In this document: one piece after another, positions 40,385-63,356 of the stretch | Layout of the letters: every line of letters starts with the position of its first letter | How positions within the stretch are numbered: the first letter of the stretch is position 1 | Assembly (NCBI GenBank): GCA_037975125.1 | Contig: JAJQOW010000014.1 | Span: 3,536,252-3,600,251 of the forward strand | Origin: Latrodectus hesperus | Lineage: Eukaryota > Arthropoda > Arachnida > Araneae > Theridiidae | Direction: 5' to 3' | DNA length: 64,000 bases | The notes under the pieces: model-generated | Database searches by the model: none | Seen by the model: only the letters and a program-made list of their open reading frames with translations | What the model was told of the DNA's origin: nothing | Made by a program: the position numbers and the translations under genes

Positions 40385-40495
40385 GGTGTCTCAGCAAGAT
40401 AATGCACCCTAGCATGTTGCCGATATTAAAAAGTTGATCATTGGCCCTTGACTCCAGATCACTTCATTGATCCTTGTTCGGGCGTTTTAATCGCG
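40385..40495 (+). pseudogene. Possible Tc1/mariner transposase scrap
   Basis: The frame reads SQQDNAP, then a stop, then HVADIKK, and about 15 codons later TPDHFIDP. This resembles the FQQDNAPxH motif (second catalytic Asp) and the SPDLNPIE motif (catalytic Glu) of Tc1-like transposases at about the right separation. It has stops and no preserved ends. The motif match is short, so this is tentative. Confidence 0.3.
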
Positions 40496-42240
<1,745 letters not shown>

Positions 42241-42479
42241 AATATTTAAGAACGAATAAACCAATAAATTGCATAATATTATGTCTACAAAATTTTTAAT
42301 TAGGTATTACCTTCCAACATATAAGTCATAAATAAAATCGTAAAATTTTTCACAAGTGTTAAGAACCTAAATTAAAACTGCTTCTTCAGTAACTGCGAAA
42401 TATATCCCCAATATCCTGCATTGCAAAATAAAAAGAAATATAGCTTCATCTATTTCAATATTTCTTATGTTCAAGATTT

Positions 42480-42740
42480 CCGCACCAAGTTCCTGAGAGC
42501 GAATGAATGCCAACTCAGCCCTCTCTTAGGAGCTGATAAACGAGCTTTCCATTTTTCGGTTGACTGAGCCCTCTGCTCATTAAAACTTTTTAAGACATTC
42601 AAAGCACCAAAATGTCATTCTGAGTTTTGGTAATTCATTAGTAGGGAGTCCGAAGCAAAGAGCAATTTAAATTTCAAGAAATCTTTTCTTTTCTCCCTTC
42701 TCTTTTGTACCCAAATCCCAGAGCCTATTTAAGTGCATGA
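42480..42740. other. GC-richer islet, unclassified
   Basis: Balanced composition with words such as CACCAAGTTCCTGAGAGCGA (42483-42502) and TTTCGGTTGACTGAGCCCTC (42555-42574). No open frame; a candidate conserved non-coding or regulatory block only by composition. Confidence 0.3.
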
Positions 42741-43953
42741 TGACATCAAAAATCCAGTCTTTCTGAAGGAATAATGAAGTGCATAATGCAGCTTCCTTAA
42801 CTACAGAAATAATTCAAATAATATCAATGTGAAGTCCAATTGAGTAATCCAAATTATTTACTTTTATTTAGGAGTTGAAGCACATCTGCAGTTGAATATG
42901 ATTCTGAAATTAAGTATTAAAATTTTGTCGGATTAAAAGATTTTCTGTGTTTAGCATAATTCTCATAAGCTCAAGCTCCCAATAAATATAATCTACGATA
43001 GCTTTGTATAAATTTGAGTTCAACTTTTGTTTGCATAAATATTTTATGTTTGATATGTTTAATGTTTTATATCTTATTTAAATTTCAGTTGCCAAATTCC
43101 TCAGTACATTATTAACAACTTAAACAAAATTCCATGTCCTATAATTAACATTAACATATGACATGTAATTACCGACATTACATGCATTTAAAATCATATT
43201 TTTATGTCTGTATACAATATATATAAATATAAACAATAAAAAAATATGTAATTAAACGAGGTTATAAAATTATATATAAATATGGTATGTAAAATTTACC
43301 TACAGTGGATATATTGAAAAACATTTTGTTTTTTAAAACATTTACATTGATTTCAGTGTAATATATAATTATTGTTGAAGCATTTAATTGCATTGAATTC
43401 AGCATAAATAACGATTCATCAAACAAAAAGTGTGATATTTATATTACATCAAATGGTACATTTAAAACTATTAATTGTCAAAATTAAATGAAAATTAAGA
43501 GCTGCATTATTAAGGAAGAAAATATTAGATGATTTCCGTTATTTCCATTGTAACAAAAAATGAATTTTGATTCAGTTCACATTCTTAAATACGGGTTTTT
43601 ATATTAAGATTAAAATTTCCGTTAAAAGCTCAAACAAGATGACAAATTTTTCATTAAGACTTTAAAATAGTATATATTTTGAAAAGGGATAATCAAGCAT
43701 TGAAATTAAAGATTAAATAAAATAATATTTGGTATTTAAAGCCAAGTCTGCGATCTCTTCATCATGGTGTTCTCTCCATCTGATGATTAGTATGGTGACT
43801 GGCCACCAGGAGGGGCTGTCACTTTTAAAGGTATTCCTGTGCAGCAAACAGTATTATTAGGACTAGGAAGTGAACACATAAAAATGTCTTAAAGTTGACT
43901 AACAAAGGAAGATCTTCACCATGTGCAGAAAATACAACATTACGTACTTTGCC
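42741..43953. other. AT-rich DNA, no gene seen
   Basis: A mild GC-richer patch lies at about 43740-43950, next to the retroposon tail (GTGACTGGCCACCAGGAGGG near 43795). No gene recognised. Confidence 0.5.
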
Positions 43954-44045
43954 CTTCTTCTTCTTCTTAGAATTGGGTTTGTATGTCATTGGGCACCTCT
44001 GCTTTTATCAGCATTTTGTACCATTAACTTCAAACCCAATGTTTC

Positions 44046-44252
44046 CTAGTTCCAGCTGCTCGGGTCACCCACTCTATTAATAAAATCCGAAAACCCTTTA
44101 ATGGAGTCTAGGTGTAATTCTCTAGAGTGGATGATGCCTAAAGAAATTAATCTAGGGAGGGCAAGAGCCTCACATTCGTAAATGATATGCTCAGCCATTT
44201 CCTCTTGCGTATGACATTTCCAGTAGATAGGGTCTTGCTGAAACAATCCCAT
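44046..44252 (-). pseudogene. LINE ORF2 C-terminal fragment, copy 2
   Basis: Sixty-eight codons reading MGLFQQDPIYWKCHTQ through AEHIIYECEALALPRL to DPSSWN and a stop. Compared with copy 1, the first Cys of the knuckle is Tyr (PIYWKC), so the metal site is broken. Both copies keep this stretch open, which with so few differences says only that they are young. Confidence 0.7.
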
Positions 44253-44508
44253 CTGGTCAGAAAGTCAGTCATGCTAGGGATAGCTTCCTGACTTTCACCA
44301 GAAGAAGATGGTTTGGAGGTCATTTCTACCTCAAGTGAAGGATTCATTGCTGCCTCTTTACAAGATTGCCTCTGAATTCCCTTATCTTTTCAGAAAGGTC
44401 TACTTCAAAGGCTTCACCTGCAAATGCAGAAAGGTTTGTTATTTCTTGTGTCTTTTCAGCCACAAGATGACAATTAAAAAGCTCAGGTAATATAAGTCCA
44501 CCCAGCAT
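44147..44508 (-). pseudogene. Retroposon 5' reading frame, copy 2, frameshifted
   Basis: Matches 33247-33609. The frame runs from MLGGLILPELFN to DLSEKIREFRGN, where a one-base change of phase relative to copy 1 (DLSEKDKGIQRQ) breaks it at about 44380. The original frame resumes at MNPSLEVEMTSKPSSS and ends SLD at 44147. It is otherwise nearly identical to copy 1. Confidence 0.55.
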
Positions 44509-44711
44509 TGCCTGAGTTACTGGGCAAGACAAATTACTCTAGAAGTTCGCCAGGCAACTAGAGGCTCCGTTAAGACACCAATACAGTGGTGCCAATTAGC
44601 CCTAGGCATGGATCGCATAACACCAGGGTTTACGGGAGCTGGTTCGTGGCCTCTGATTCTATATTCAAGGCTATCCTGTCATTCCTACAGGACATTCGGC
44701 GATCCACCACC

Positions 44712-49402
<4,691 letters not shown>

Positions 49403-49413
49403 CAGGAAGCGAT
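49403..49413 (+). repeat. Target-site duplication of SINE family 2, left
   Basis: CAGGAAGCGAT, repeated exactly at 49792-49802. Confidence 0.9.
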
Positions 49414-49791
49414 AGTGCTGTGGTAGCCTAGGGGTTAGAACATCGGCCATTCCCTTAGGAATGGCGAGGTTCGAATCCCAATGCCACTAAAGACCCAACG
49501 ACTACATGCGATATATTTATTCATTAAATCTGTGGAATCGGAAGTCCTGTTATGGGTCGTTGAGCAGTTACCATGGGTGCAATGGTCTGGAGAAAATTTA
49601 CTCTCCTTTCAGATCAATGTCAAAATTGAGGAAGTGAATCCTCTGGTGGTGCCATCTATCGGAGAAGATTAGAGCAAAGTCTTATTTTCACCATCGTGAT
49701 GCTCTGGTTAAGCGCACCCAATTGACTTAATTCGCGTAGCCAACGGCATAGCGAGATTGGCTTGTCCAAGTGTCATAAGTAACAGCTACAG
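49414..49791 (+). mobile_element. tRNA-derived SINE (family 2), full length
   Basis: A 378-bp insert between exact 11-bp target duplications. The head carries an A-box-like TAGCCTAGGGGTTAGAAC (49424-49441) and a canonical B-box GGTTCGAATCCC (49469-49480), so it should have an internal RNA polymerase III promoter. The unrelated body includes GGTGGTGCCATCTATCGGAG (49645-49664) and the 3' end GGCTTGTCCAAGTGTCATAA (49759-49778). Its 3' 200 bases match 63138-63356 in inverse orientation, which proves a dispersed family. It differs from family 1 in body and size. The 63-codon frame inside is incidental. Its mobility would need a LINE reverse transcriptase from elsewhere. Confidence 0.9.
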
Positions 49792-49802
49792 CAGGAAGCG
49801 AT
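49792..49802 (+). repeat. Target-site duplication of SINE family 2, right
   Basis: Exact copy of 49403-49413. Confidence 0.9.
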
Positions 49803-54212
<4,410 letters not shown>

Positions 54213-54435
54213 TAAGTTGTACATAAAATAAAGATATCAACGTAATTTTTTTGCTGAAAATGGAAGAGGAGAATCACAAATGAAAATTTTTCTGATTTTC
54301 AAAGTGTGGAGAATGTTAATTTTGAGTTCGACGTCAAAAACGTCGCTTCAGAGGCAGTGAATGAAATTTGACTTTCAACTGAATAAAACACAATGAATAC
54401 AAGGATGATTGGTATTCTGTGACTGCTTTGTTTCG

Positions 54436-55482
54436 ATGAGTACGATATCTCAGGCTAGTCATTTAACTGATTCAGAAGCTTGGAGAATTGTTGGTAAGTT
54501 AGAAGGGGACCAAACTCTAGCCGGAGTAGCGCAAGCCACAGGAGTGTTACAAAGTGTGATTTCCAGGATCTGGAACCGTTTTTTGGAGACTGGAAGTGTA
54601 GGCTGAAGACCACGGCAAGGTCGTAGACGGGCAAAAACGCCCAATGAAGATCGTTATTTAATGTTAACGGCTCGGAGACACCGAAATATGAACGCTACTC
54701 TTCTCCAACAACACCTTCGCTCGGCTACTGACACCACGGTTTCAACTCAGACTGTCCGAAACCGGCTCCATGGTGTAGGTCTGTATGCTCGTCGACCGAT
54801 GGTATGTGTTAAAATAACATCAAGGCATCGTCGCGACCGCAGGGAGTGGGCAACAGAGCATGTGAACTGGAGGAGAAATGAATGGAACATTGTTCTTTTT
54901 TCTAACGAGTCCCGTTTTTCTGTTCATCCTGATAATAGACGTATTTTCATCTGGAGGGACCGGGGCAGTAAAAATAATCCAGCGTTCGTGCACGAAAGTG
55001 TCAGATTTGGCAGTGGGTGAGTGTTGATGTATGGTGGCATCTCCATTGACAGGCGCACAGACCTCTATATCATTCGAGATGGACCTCTGACTGGTCGCCG
55101 ATATAGGGGTGAGATCCTCAGACCTATTGTAGTCCCTTACGCGGCAGCAATCGGAGATGACTTCTATTTAATGGATGATAACTGCAGGCCACATCGTGCA
55201 AACATGGTGGAGGATTTCCTTTTCAAGGAAGGAATCGTACGAATGGAATAGCCAGCATGTTCTCCAGACATGAATCCCATAGAGCAAGTTTGGGACGCTC
55301 TAGGAAGACGAGTTGCTGGCCAATAACCACCCCCACAAACTCTCCAAGAACTGGAAAGTGCTCTTCTGTAAGAGGGGGACAGAATACCCCAACTCGTTAT
55401 TAATAGCCTCATTGACTCCATGCCTCAAAGGTGTTCAACGTTGCTGGCCGTTCGTGGAAACCATACCACCTACTGTAAATGA
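54436..55482 (+). pseudogene. Tc1-like D,D34E transposase with point-mutation stops
   Basis: The 348-codon frame from ATG 54436 (MSTISQASHL) to TGA 55480-55482 (end GNHTTYCK) has no frameshift but five in-frame stops: TGA 54604, TGA 55018, TAG 55249, TAA 55324 and TAA 55369. The start is the ATG before the conserved N-terminus; an in-frame ATG at 54409 is less likely. It has a helix-turn-helix (VAQATGVLQSVISRIWNRF, residues ~37-55), a second DNA-binding segment ending in ARRPMVCVK, and the catalytic domain. Family members have LFSDESRF; here it is LFSNESRF (residue 157), so the first Asp is Asn. The second Asp (MDDN, residue 248) and Glu (NPIE, residue 283) are intact with exactly 34 residues between them. 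TAG 55249 falls where relatives have Trp, and most of the damage fits G-to-A or C-to-T change. It is inactive as read. Confidence 0.95.
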
Positions 55483-55686
55483 CTTTCTTTGAAGACAATC
55501 TTTTCTTATTCTTTTTTTCTCATATGCAAAAATTGTATTTTTTTCCCTTTTGTACACAAATGCGCAATAAAAGGCATTTTTTTTCTGCCAAACATGTGTA
55601 ATTTATTCTCATATAACCTACTACATCTGTCGACCACGTATCAATCAGCTAAAAAGTTTCCCAGCCATCAGATTCACCTAAAACCG

Positions 55687-55857
<171 letters not shown>

Positions 55858-56159
55858 CACATGCTACCTTAGATTTTTAAAAATAATAACACGTTATAAT
55901 TACAAAATACCACCCACTTATTAACCTCGTGATTATTTATTTTATAGATGGTTATGTATTAAAATTTCTTGGATAAAGTTTGTAAATAAAAAAATTCATG
56001 TACTTGTACTGCTGTTAAAATAATTGTAATTAATATTAATGTAATAAAAATTATATTGAATAAAAATTATATTGAAATTAATTCATTTGTCATCCAATAA
56101 AATTAATCAGTAGCTTAAATAAAGCATGTCAATAAATACAATTCTTCAATATTTTAACC

Positions 56160-56740
56160 AGCAATGTAGGATAGTATAATAGCATGATGTCACTAATGCC
56201 TAATGAAATGGATAAAGAATGTCAAAGTGAAATTTTAGTTTTTCTTTTCTTTTCGACAAAGCAATGCCAGTCTTTTTTTTTTTCTTTTTCGAATATTTTT
56301 CCGAACATTAGCTGAGATGGATAGTAATTAATCAACTGGCAAGACAGTCGGTCTGTAATATTGCTTCCACAAAAGGGTTTTTATACATTTTCCACTGCGA
56401 ATGCAATCATCCAAGAGTCCATAGCGATGATTAACTTACTCCTCTCGGCTCAGGTCAATTTGTAGCTTTTAGGGAAATTAAACTGAAAACGAGTAGTTAC
56501 ATTTTTTTCTCATATTTTATCCATTTCCCATTAGTCCACAGCTTAATTAAGGTTACTAATGAGCTCTTTGGAGGATCAATGCCCAACAAAATAGAATTGC
56601 ATTTGTTTATTTTAATCAGGTTAGTTGAAATAACTTTTTTACCATGTGATTAGGAATTCATTGTGAAAGTGACTAATTACGTGCCTTTAACAATATCACC
56701 TGAATTTTGCATTTAGATCTTCCATTAAGTAAGATGGGGT
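56160..56740. promoter_or_regulatory. Candidate cis-regulatory or conserved block
   Basis: Six hundred bases of more balanced composition, without an open frame. It is dense in homeodomain-type ATTA/TAAT cores: GTAATTAATC (56324), CTTAATTAAGG (56543, a palindrome), GGATTAATT-like and GATTAACTTA (56427), and GACTAATTACG (56671). Clustering of such sites is a feature of developmental enhancers, but AT-rich DNA gives them by chance too. The call is inference from composition and motif clustering only. Confidence 0.2.
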
Positions 56741-57784
56741 ATTATAAGTTAAAATTATTCATTTGAAATAAATATGTAGTTTCTTTAATCAATATACAGA
56801 AACGACAGTCATTTATTTATAATAAATGCATTAGTGTAAGATGTACGGTTTCTTTTAAACTATAAAAGATATGTCAATTTTTTCCATATTTGCTTGAACA
56901 AAATTAATATTAATATAAATTACTAGTATTATAATAAATGGAACAAGGCAAATTAATATCAGTTTTGCACTTTGTACTATCAAAGTTGAATCAAAATATG
57001 TTATAGGCATAAAAGTAAAAATACAAATAATCTATTAACAAAAAGTTAAGAAAATAAAATGAAAGACATAAGCACTTTTATAATTTTAAAAATTATTGTA
57101 TTTAATTGATTAAATATATAATTTTTCTATTATAAGTAACTTAATACACTTTCTTGCTTAAAATTGATAAATTTTATATGAATACGGTTTTATCAAAAAC
57201 AAATTATTATGAATATAATTTTGAGTAAATAGAGAGCAATTTTTTATATGGCTTTTGCTTAGAAATATAAACAGGAGAATATATCGAAAACTAATACATT
57301 GAAACGGTAAATTTACTGTTTCATAAAATATTATTAGAATTTGAATTTGTGACGTTGATGCTAAATACTAAACCTTTTTCACGCAGGTTATTTAGAAAGC
57401 TATTTTTTAAAGTAATTGGTATTTTTATGTTCTTTCATTATCATTCAGAATTTAACACAAATTAAAAAAATTAAATGTAGTTTCTACATTTAAAAATCAC
57501 AGCATGGTATAGAATAATTTTAGAAAATATTTTTCATATTATTTTATTTGCTGAACAATTTGCTTTTATTGTACTGTTATAATATTTGAAAGAGATTGAA
57601 GGTAAAACGAAACTCCATAGACAAGTACAATGCTTCTATCCGCTTTAAAAATTTTCAAAAATTCAATATGAGATCTATTTAAATTTGGAGATTATTTTAG
57701 AAGACAATAATTACTATGAAAAAAAAAACGTGCAAAACCCATCCGACATTCAGAAATTAAACACATTAAGAAGGAATTTGTAGG

Positions 57785-58110
57785 CCGAAGAAGCCTAGAT
57801 GTGTCTGGTGGGCGTTCGTTCTTCGAATCCAGACACTATCGAAGATCAGTCATGCTAGCTAATAAGCTAGGCACGTTAAACATGTTATGGTCTCAATATC
57901 TTCTATGTGAAATGGTACCTCTGGGTATGTCAGGCTAATTCTTGGTGTCCTATGCTAATCCTGCTTCTAAATTTCGGAGACATTTGCTTGAGGTTTTGTC
58001 AGTCTTCAACCCTCGTGGTTCTTCGTTCAAATGACGATACATATTACGCTTAACCATAGACGACTCAAGCAACTGAATAGGTTGGACTTCGTTTAGGCTT
58101 TCCTGCATTA
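57785..58110 (+). repeat. Possible decayed tRNA-derived repeat
   Basis: A GC-richer 320-base stretch starts with GGCCGAAGAAGCCTAGATGT (57783-57802) and, about 35 bases on, GTTCGTTCTTCGAATCCAGA (57828-57847), which looks like an A-box/B-box pair of a SINE head. It ends near TTAACCATAGACGACTCAAG. No target duplications or second copy were found, so it may instead be unique sequence. Confidence 0.35.
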
Positions 58111-59479
58111 AGAGAATGAATAATTACAGAAAGAAATTGATCGAGAAAAAAATAGCAACCAGGTTTTATAAACGTGATGAATTATTAGCATTACTAATCT
58201 CTTGCTTGATTTTTCAGACAACAGATTTTCGTTTATTTGATTTCGTATCTGATGAAAGAATACTTCTCATTTTAATTTAATTTAAAGATGACATTTCTGG
58301 CTTTAACTTGTTGGAATTAACAATCGCTTATAATAATACAGGATTTTATTACTTCTCTGCAATAACTTTATTTGATCCTTCGTAATCATTCATTTTCGTA
58401 AATGCTTTCATTCATTCAATTGCTATATTTCGTCCAAACGTTGCATGGAAGAAGAATAACATTTTCCTACAAGCGATGTTTTCTCCAGTTTGGAGTCTCT
58501 ATATTATTATTAGTTTCCACTTTCTTAAATAATATCCAAAGAGATTTGATTAATACAAACATTAAATTTTAGTATCATTTACTTCAAATGATATATTTCT
58601 AAACATTTTAAAATCAACTTTTGTATGTTTAACATAATAGCACGTTTTGTATCTTCAGTATTGACGTGTTAATTTAGACTTCTCATGAAAATGGCTCACA
58701 TTTTCTAAATGAATAATATAAGTAAAGTCTTTATATAAACATGTAATTGAAGTATTCCTTTAAATGATATTGTATCTTTACATGATTTGATGTCCCGTAA
58801 GAAATTTTTTCTTTGTGAATTTTTTAATTATCAAGAAATATAATTTAATAAATAGTACAACATATGCATATTAATTATTATACTACACGTAACATATACA
58901 TATCAGTAAAATACAACATATAAAATGCACAGAAACTGATTAAAATCAATAAAAAGGGAGAGTAGTATCAATTAAAAAAAGTAATTCCTATTACAATGTT
59001 ATCGCCTTATAAGCAAAGTGAATCCACAATATACCCAGTAATTCGTTTTGCCACAAATGATAGCAAAACATTCAATAATTGAGAGAAGACTCAAAATAGT
59101 GTGAATAGCCTTCTGAAGACAAGTAATCTATTTCACATTAGTGATAAAGTTATCTTATTTTCATTACACATCTACTGATAAAAATTATTGGGTTACCCTC
59201 CGAAAAAAACATTGCCGTTGTCCACGTATCAAGAAGGGGAAAAAACTCATCTACGTGCATTTGAGCCATTATGCTGCAAACTATGTTGAATAGTAATGGT
59301 CTGGAATAATAAGCGATGGTGCTTCAGTTCATAAAGTTTCACTACTGCTTGGTATAGACACTCACAAATAAGCCTAGAATGGAATTATTGTGAAATTAAC
59401 ATCATAATAACATTCGAAGGCTGCCATTGCTTAAATAAATGAGTAATTATTTAAAAAGCATTATATCATGTTACTCTGA
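58111..59479. other. AT-rich DNA, no gene seen
   Basis: A patch at about 59190-59400 (TTGTCCACGTATCAAGAAGG) is less A/T-rich and may be part of the relic that follows, but I recognise no protein in it. Confidence 0.45.
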
Positions 59480-59990
59480 AATTCATGGTTTTATTTCGAC
59501 ACCTTAGTAAATGGTAAAGATCTTAATCGAATGGTGATCTTCTTAATGGATAAAATCTGAAATTCCAATCGTAAAATAATCGTGCTGCTTGATTTAGGAG
59601 CATAAAGAGTATTTTGTACTTGCCCAAAGATATCAACAGAAGTAATTCGCAGATTTACCAGAGCAACCCTGCCCAATCATCGATCTAAGTATGATGTTCA
59701 TAGTTTGTTATAATTTGCTCCGTCTTCTGCAGAAGGAAATATATTTTCAGAATATGCCATATTCCTTTCTGAAGCCAGTTTTCCATACTTATAGAACAGT
59801 GGAGTATGTAGATGACTTTTGATATTGTTAGTTCAACGACATACCTGCACTTCTCTGTATGATCATCATATGCTAATGTACGTATCTGTCTTCTGGAGGT
59901 GCTTCGGTCATTAGCGTACTTGAGTGCTCAACATTGAATATTTTGCAAAGAACGCACGAACAATTTTCAACAAAGATTTTGCTGAATAAC
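59480..59990 (-). pseudogene. Possible LTR-retrotransposon protease-region relic (BEL/Pao-like)
   Basis: Minus-strand 59491-59676 is open for 61 codons: GRVALVNLRITSVDIFGQVQ, then APKSSSTIILRLEFQI. The order (short beta-strand, a VDxxGxxQ step, then a small-residue motif followed by a run of hydrophobics) resembles the aspartic-protease region of BEL/Pao polyproteins, in which D-S/P-G-S-Q precedes similar residues. Here the catalytic DSG-type motif reads APKSSS and is lost. The upstream stretch to 59990 has coding-like composition but many stops. No LTRs were found. The identification is weak. Confidence 0.25.
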
Positions 59991-61729
<1,739 letters not shown>

Positions 61730-62214
61730 CTCGTGTCACAGTTTTCGTTGCCATACTCCTCCGAAACGGCTTGACCGATTTTGATGAAATTTTTTGTCCT
61801 TATCCGGTATCTATGAGAATCGGCCAACATCTATTTTTCATCCCCCTAAATGTTAGGGGTAGTACAACCCTAAATTTTTTTTGGTTAGTTCTGTAAGTTC
61901 CTAATAGATGGCGGTTTAGCATCTAAGTTGCACAGGTATTCGGCAGATGGCGACGTGTTTATTTTTCTAGATTATACCATCTTCGAGAAAATTATCGTGC
62001 GCGCGCAAGCGCGTGGTTAAATATAGAATTTGCATATAATTTCATGATGTATAATGATATTATAACAATTTTTCGTGAATCATTTTCAAAATTATACTTT
62101 GTATTGTGTTATTATTGTGCAGTATTCAGTTTGAATAATTTTAATATTATAAATAGTAAAATAAAATTTTATTTATTACTGTCTCTACTAATTTTCATAC
62201 CACCTCGAAAATAT

Positions 62215-62387
62215 GTAAGTATTTCTTGATAGCCTTTTATTATTTTTTATTTTTATTTTATAATTTGATAATTATTAATGTATTCAGTAGAACATTTTGA
62301 TCTAATTTATTTATTCAAATGATAAATTCTTTTAATTTTTTTTATTTCAGTATAATGCCGCGGAAAACATTTTTAGTTTTAATATAA
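62215..62387 (+). pseudogene. Helitron ORF start remnant behind an apparent intron
   Basis: A strong splice donor, ATATGTAAGT (GT at 62215), and an acceptor, TTTTATTTCAG (AG at 62349-62350), frame a 136-base intron. Five bases after the acceptor, ATG 62355 opens MPRKTFLVLI and stops at once (TAA 62385-62387). Autonomous arthropod Helitron proteins commonly begin MPRK, so this looks like the gene's first coding exon cut off after four or five original codons. The upstream exon would be a 5' UTR. That splicing happens is inferred from the signals. Confidence 0.5.
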
Positions 62388-62730
62388 TTTAAAATTAAAA
62401 TAATAATAGTTCGATGTCAATGTTATCTACCTCATTTATAACAATTTATTTTTAGATGTCTTTAATTTATATAGTATATTTTATAAGTAAGTCACTGATT
62501 ACAAACTATAATTTAATATAAGATGAATAAAATGTAAATTCAGAAAGTATATGTTGATTTGTGCTTAATTTCAAACTTTCGATACTTTACCTACTAAATT
62601 ACTATTAAATTTTGGTGAAACGTTTTATTTTTAATCTCCTATGAATGAACCTATTCTAAATTTTTTTAGAAAATATTAATTTGATTGAACCCAAGAATTA
62701 GTAAAAAATTGATTAAATGTATTTTAAAAA

Positions 62731-62764
62731 CTCAGCCACTGCAACGCGTGGCTGGGTTAGCTTG
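62731..62764 (+). repeat. Helitron 3' terminal hairpin
   Basis: A seven-base perfect stem (extended to nine with one G-T pair, 62731-62756), loop TGCAACGC, then TTAGCTTG. This palindrome normally signals the end of rolling-circle transfer. Confidence 0.85.
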
Positions 62765-62782
62765 TATATATATATATATATA

Positions 62783-63137
62783 AACTATTTTATTAAAACA
62801 AGTAGACAAATATAAAAAAAATTATATTTGCACTTTTATTAAAGAAAGAAAAATATAGGAATATAATGTATGAATCTACTACTGTTTATTTTAAACTATG
62901 AAATACTATTGTTCCGTTTTTTAAATGATTTTATTGAGTTAAATTAAAATGATTTATACATGAAGATCTTAGTGTACTTCAAGATAGGCAAATTTAAAAC
63001 TATTTACCTATAAATAATAATAAAACTTATTTACCTACTATTACTTATTTAACTTGCTTAATACTTTTTTAACTATAAACTTATTTACCTATAAATAATT
63101 AATAAACATAAAACTGAATTTGAGATTAGTATTAAAA
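62783..63137. other. AT-rich DNA, no gene seen
   Basis: Contains a near-tandem duplication of ACTTATTTACCTATAAATAAT (near 63000-63100). Nothing else recognised. Confidence 0.5.
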
Positions 63138-63356
63138 TAAATAGTTGTTGTTATTACTTATGACACTTGGACAAGCCATGTTCGATATGCGGTTACGAAT
63201 TTAGAAATTTACTGGCATTGCAAATTTAAGTCAGTGAGGTGTCTCTTTCATTTAACCAGAGCATCATAAGGTGAAAGTATGACTTTGTTCAAAACTCCTC
63301 CTATAGAGGGCACCACCAAGGGATCTACTCTCTTAATTTTGATATTGATTTGAGGG
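63138..63356 (-). mobile_element. SINE family 2, 5'-truncated copy
   Basis: Reverse complement of the 3' ~200 bases of the SINE at 49414-49791. Shared words read on the minus strand include GGCTTGTCCAAGTGTCATAA (63158-63177), ATGATGCTCTGGTTAA (63256-63271) and TGGTGGTGCC (63310-63319). The tRNA-like head, which should lie to the right of 63356, is missing, as expected from incomplete reverse transcription. A run of AAC repeats on the minus strand at 63138-63150 looks like the tail. An internal segment (about 63185-63250) differs strongly between the copies. Confidence 0.8.

Larger units (their letters stand above)
43954..44711 (-). mobile_element. Short non-autonomous LINE-derived retroposon, copy 2
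   Basis: The minus-strand copy of the element at 32982-33802, highly similar along its whole length, with its (AAG)n tail read as CTT repeats at 43954-43968. The homology stops at about 44711, some 60 bases short of the 5' end of copy 1, so it is 5'-truncated, which is typical of LINE-driven insertion. The internal join between the 5' frame and the ORF2 tail is in the same place as in copy 1. I found no clear target duplication. Confidence 0.85.

Noticed and set aside
54459..54644. Minus-strand frames across the Tc1 element (also 55164-55421)
   Set aside because: They are antisense shadows of the transposase frame, which shows the family motifs on the plus strand.
61998..62016. Z-DNA-like GCGCGCGCAAGCGCG as a separate regulatory site
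   Set aside because: It lies in the interior of the Helitron's conserved 5' region and is more simply part of that element.
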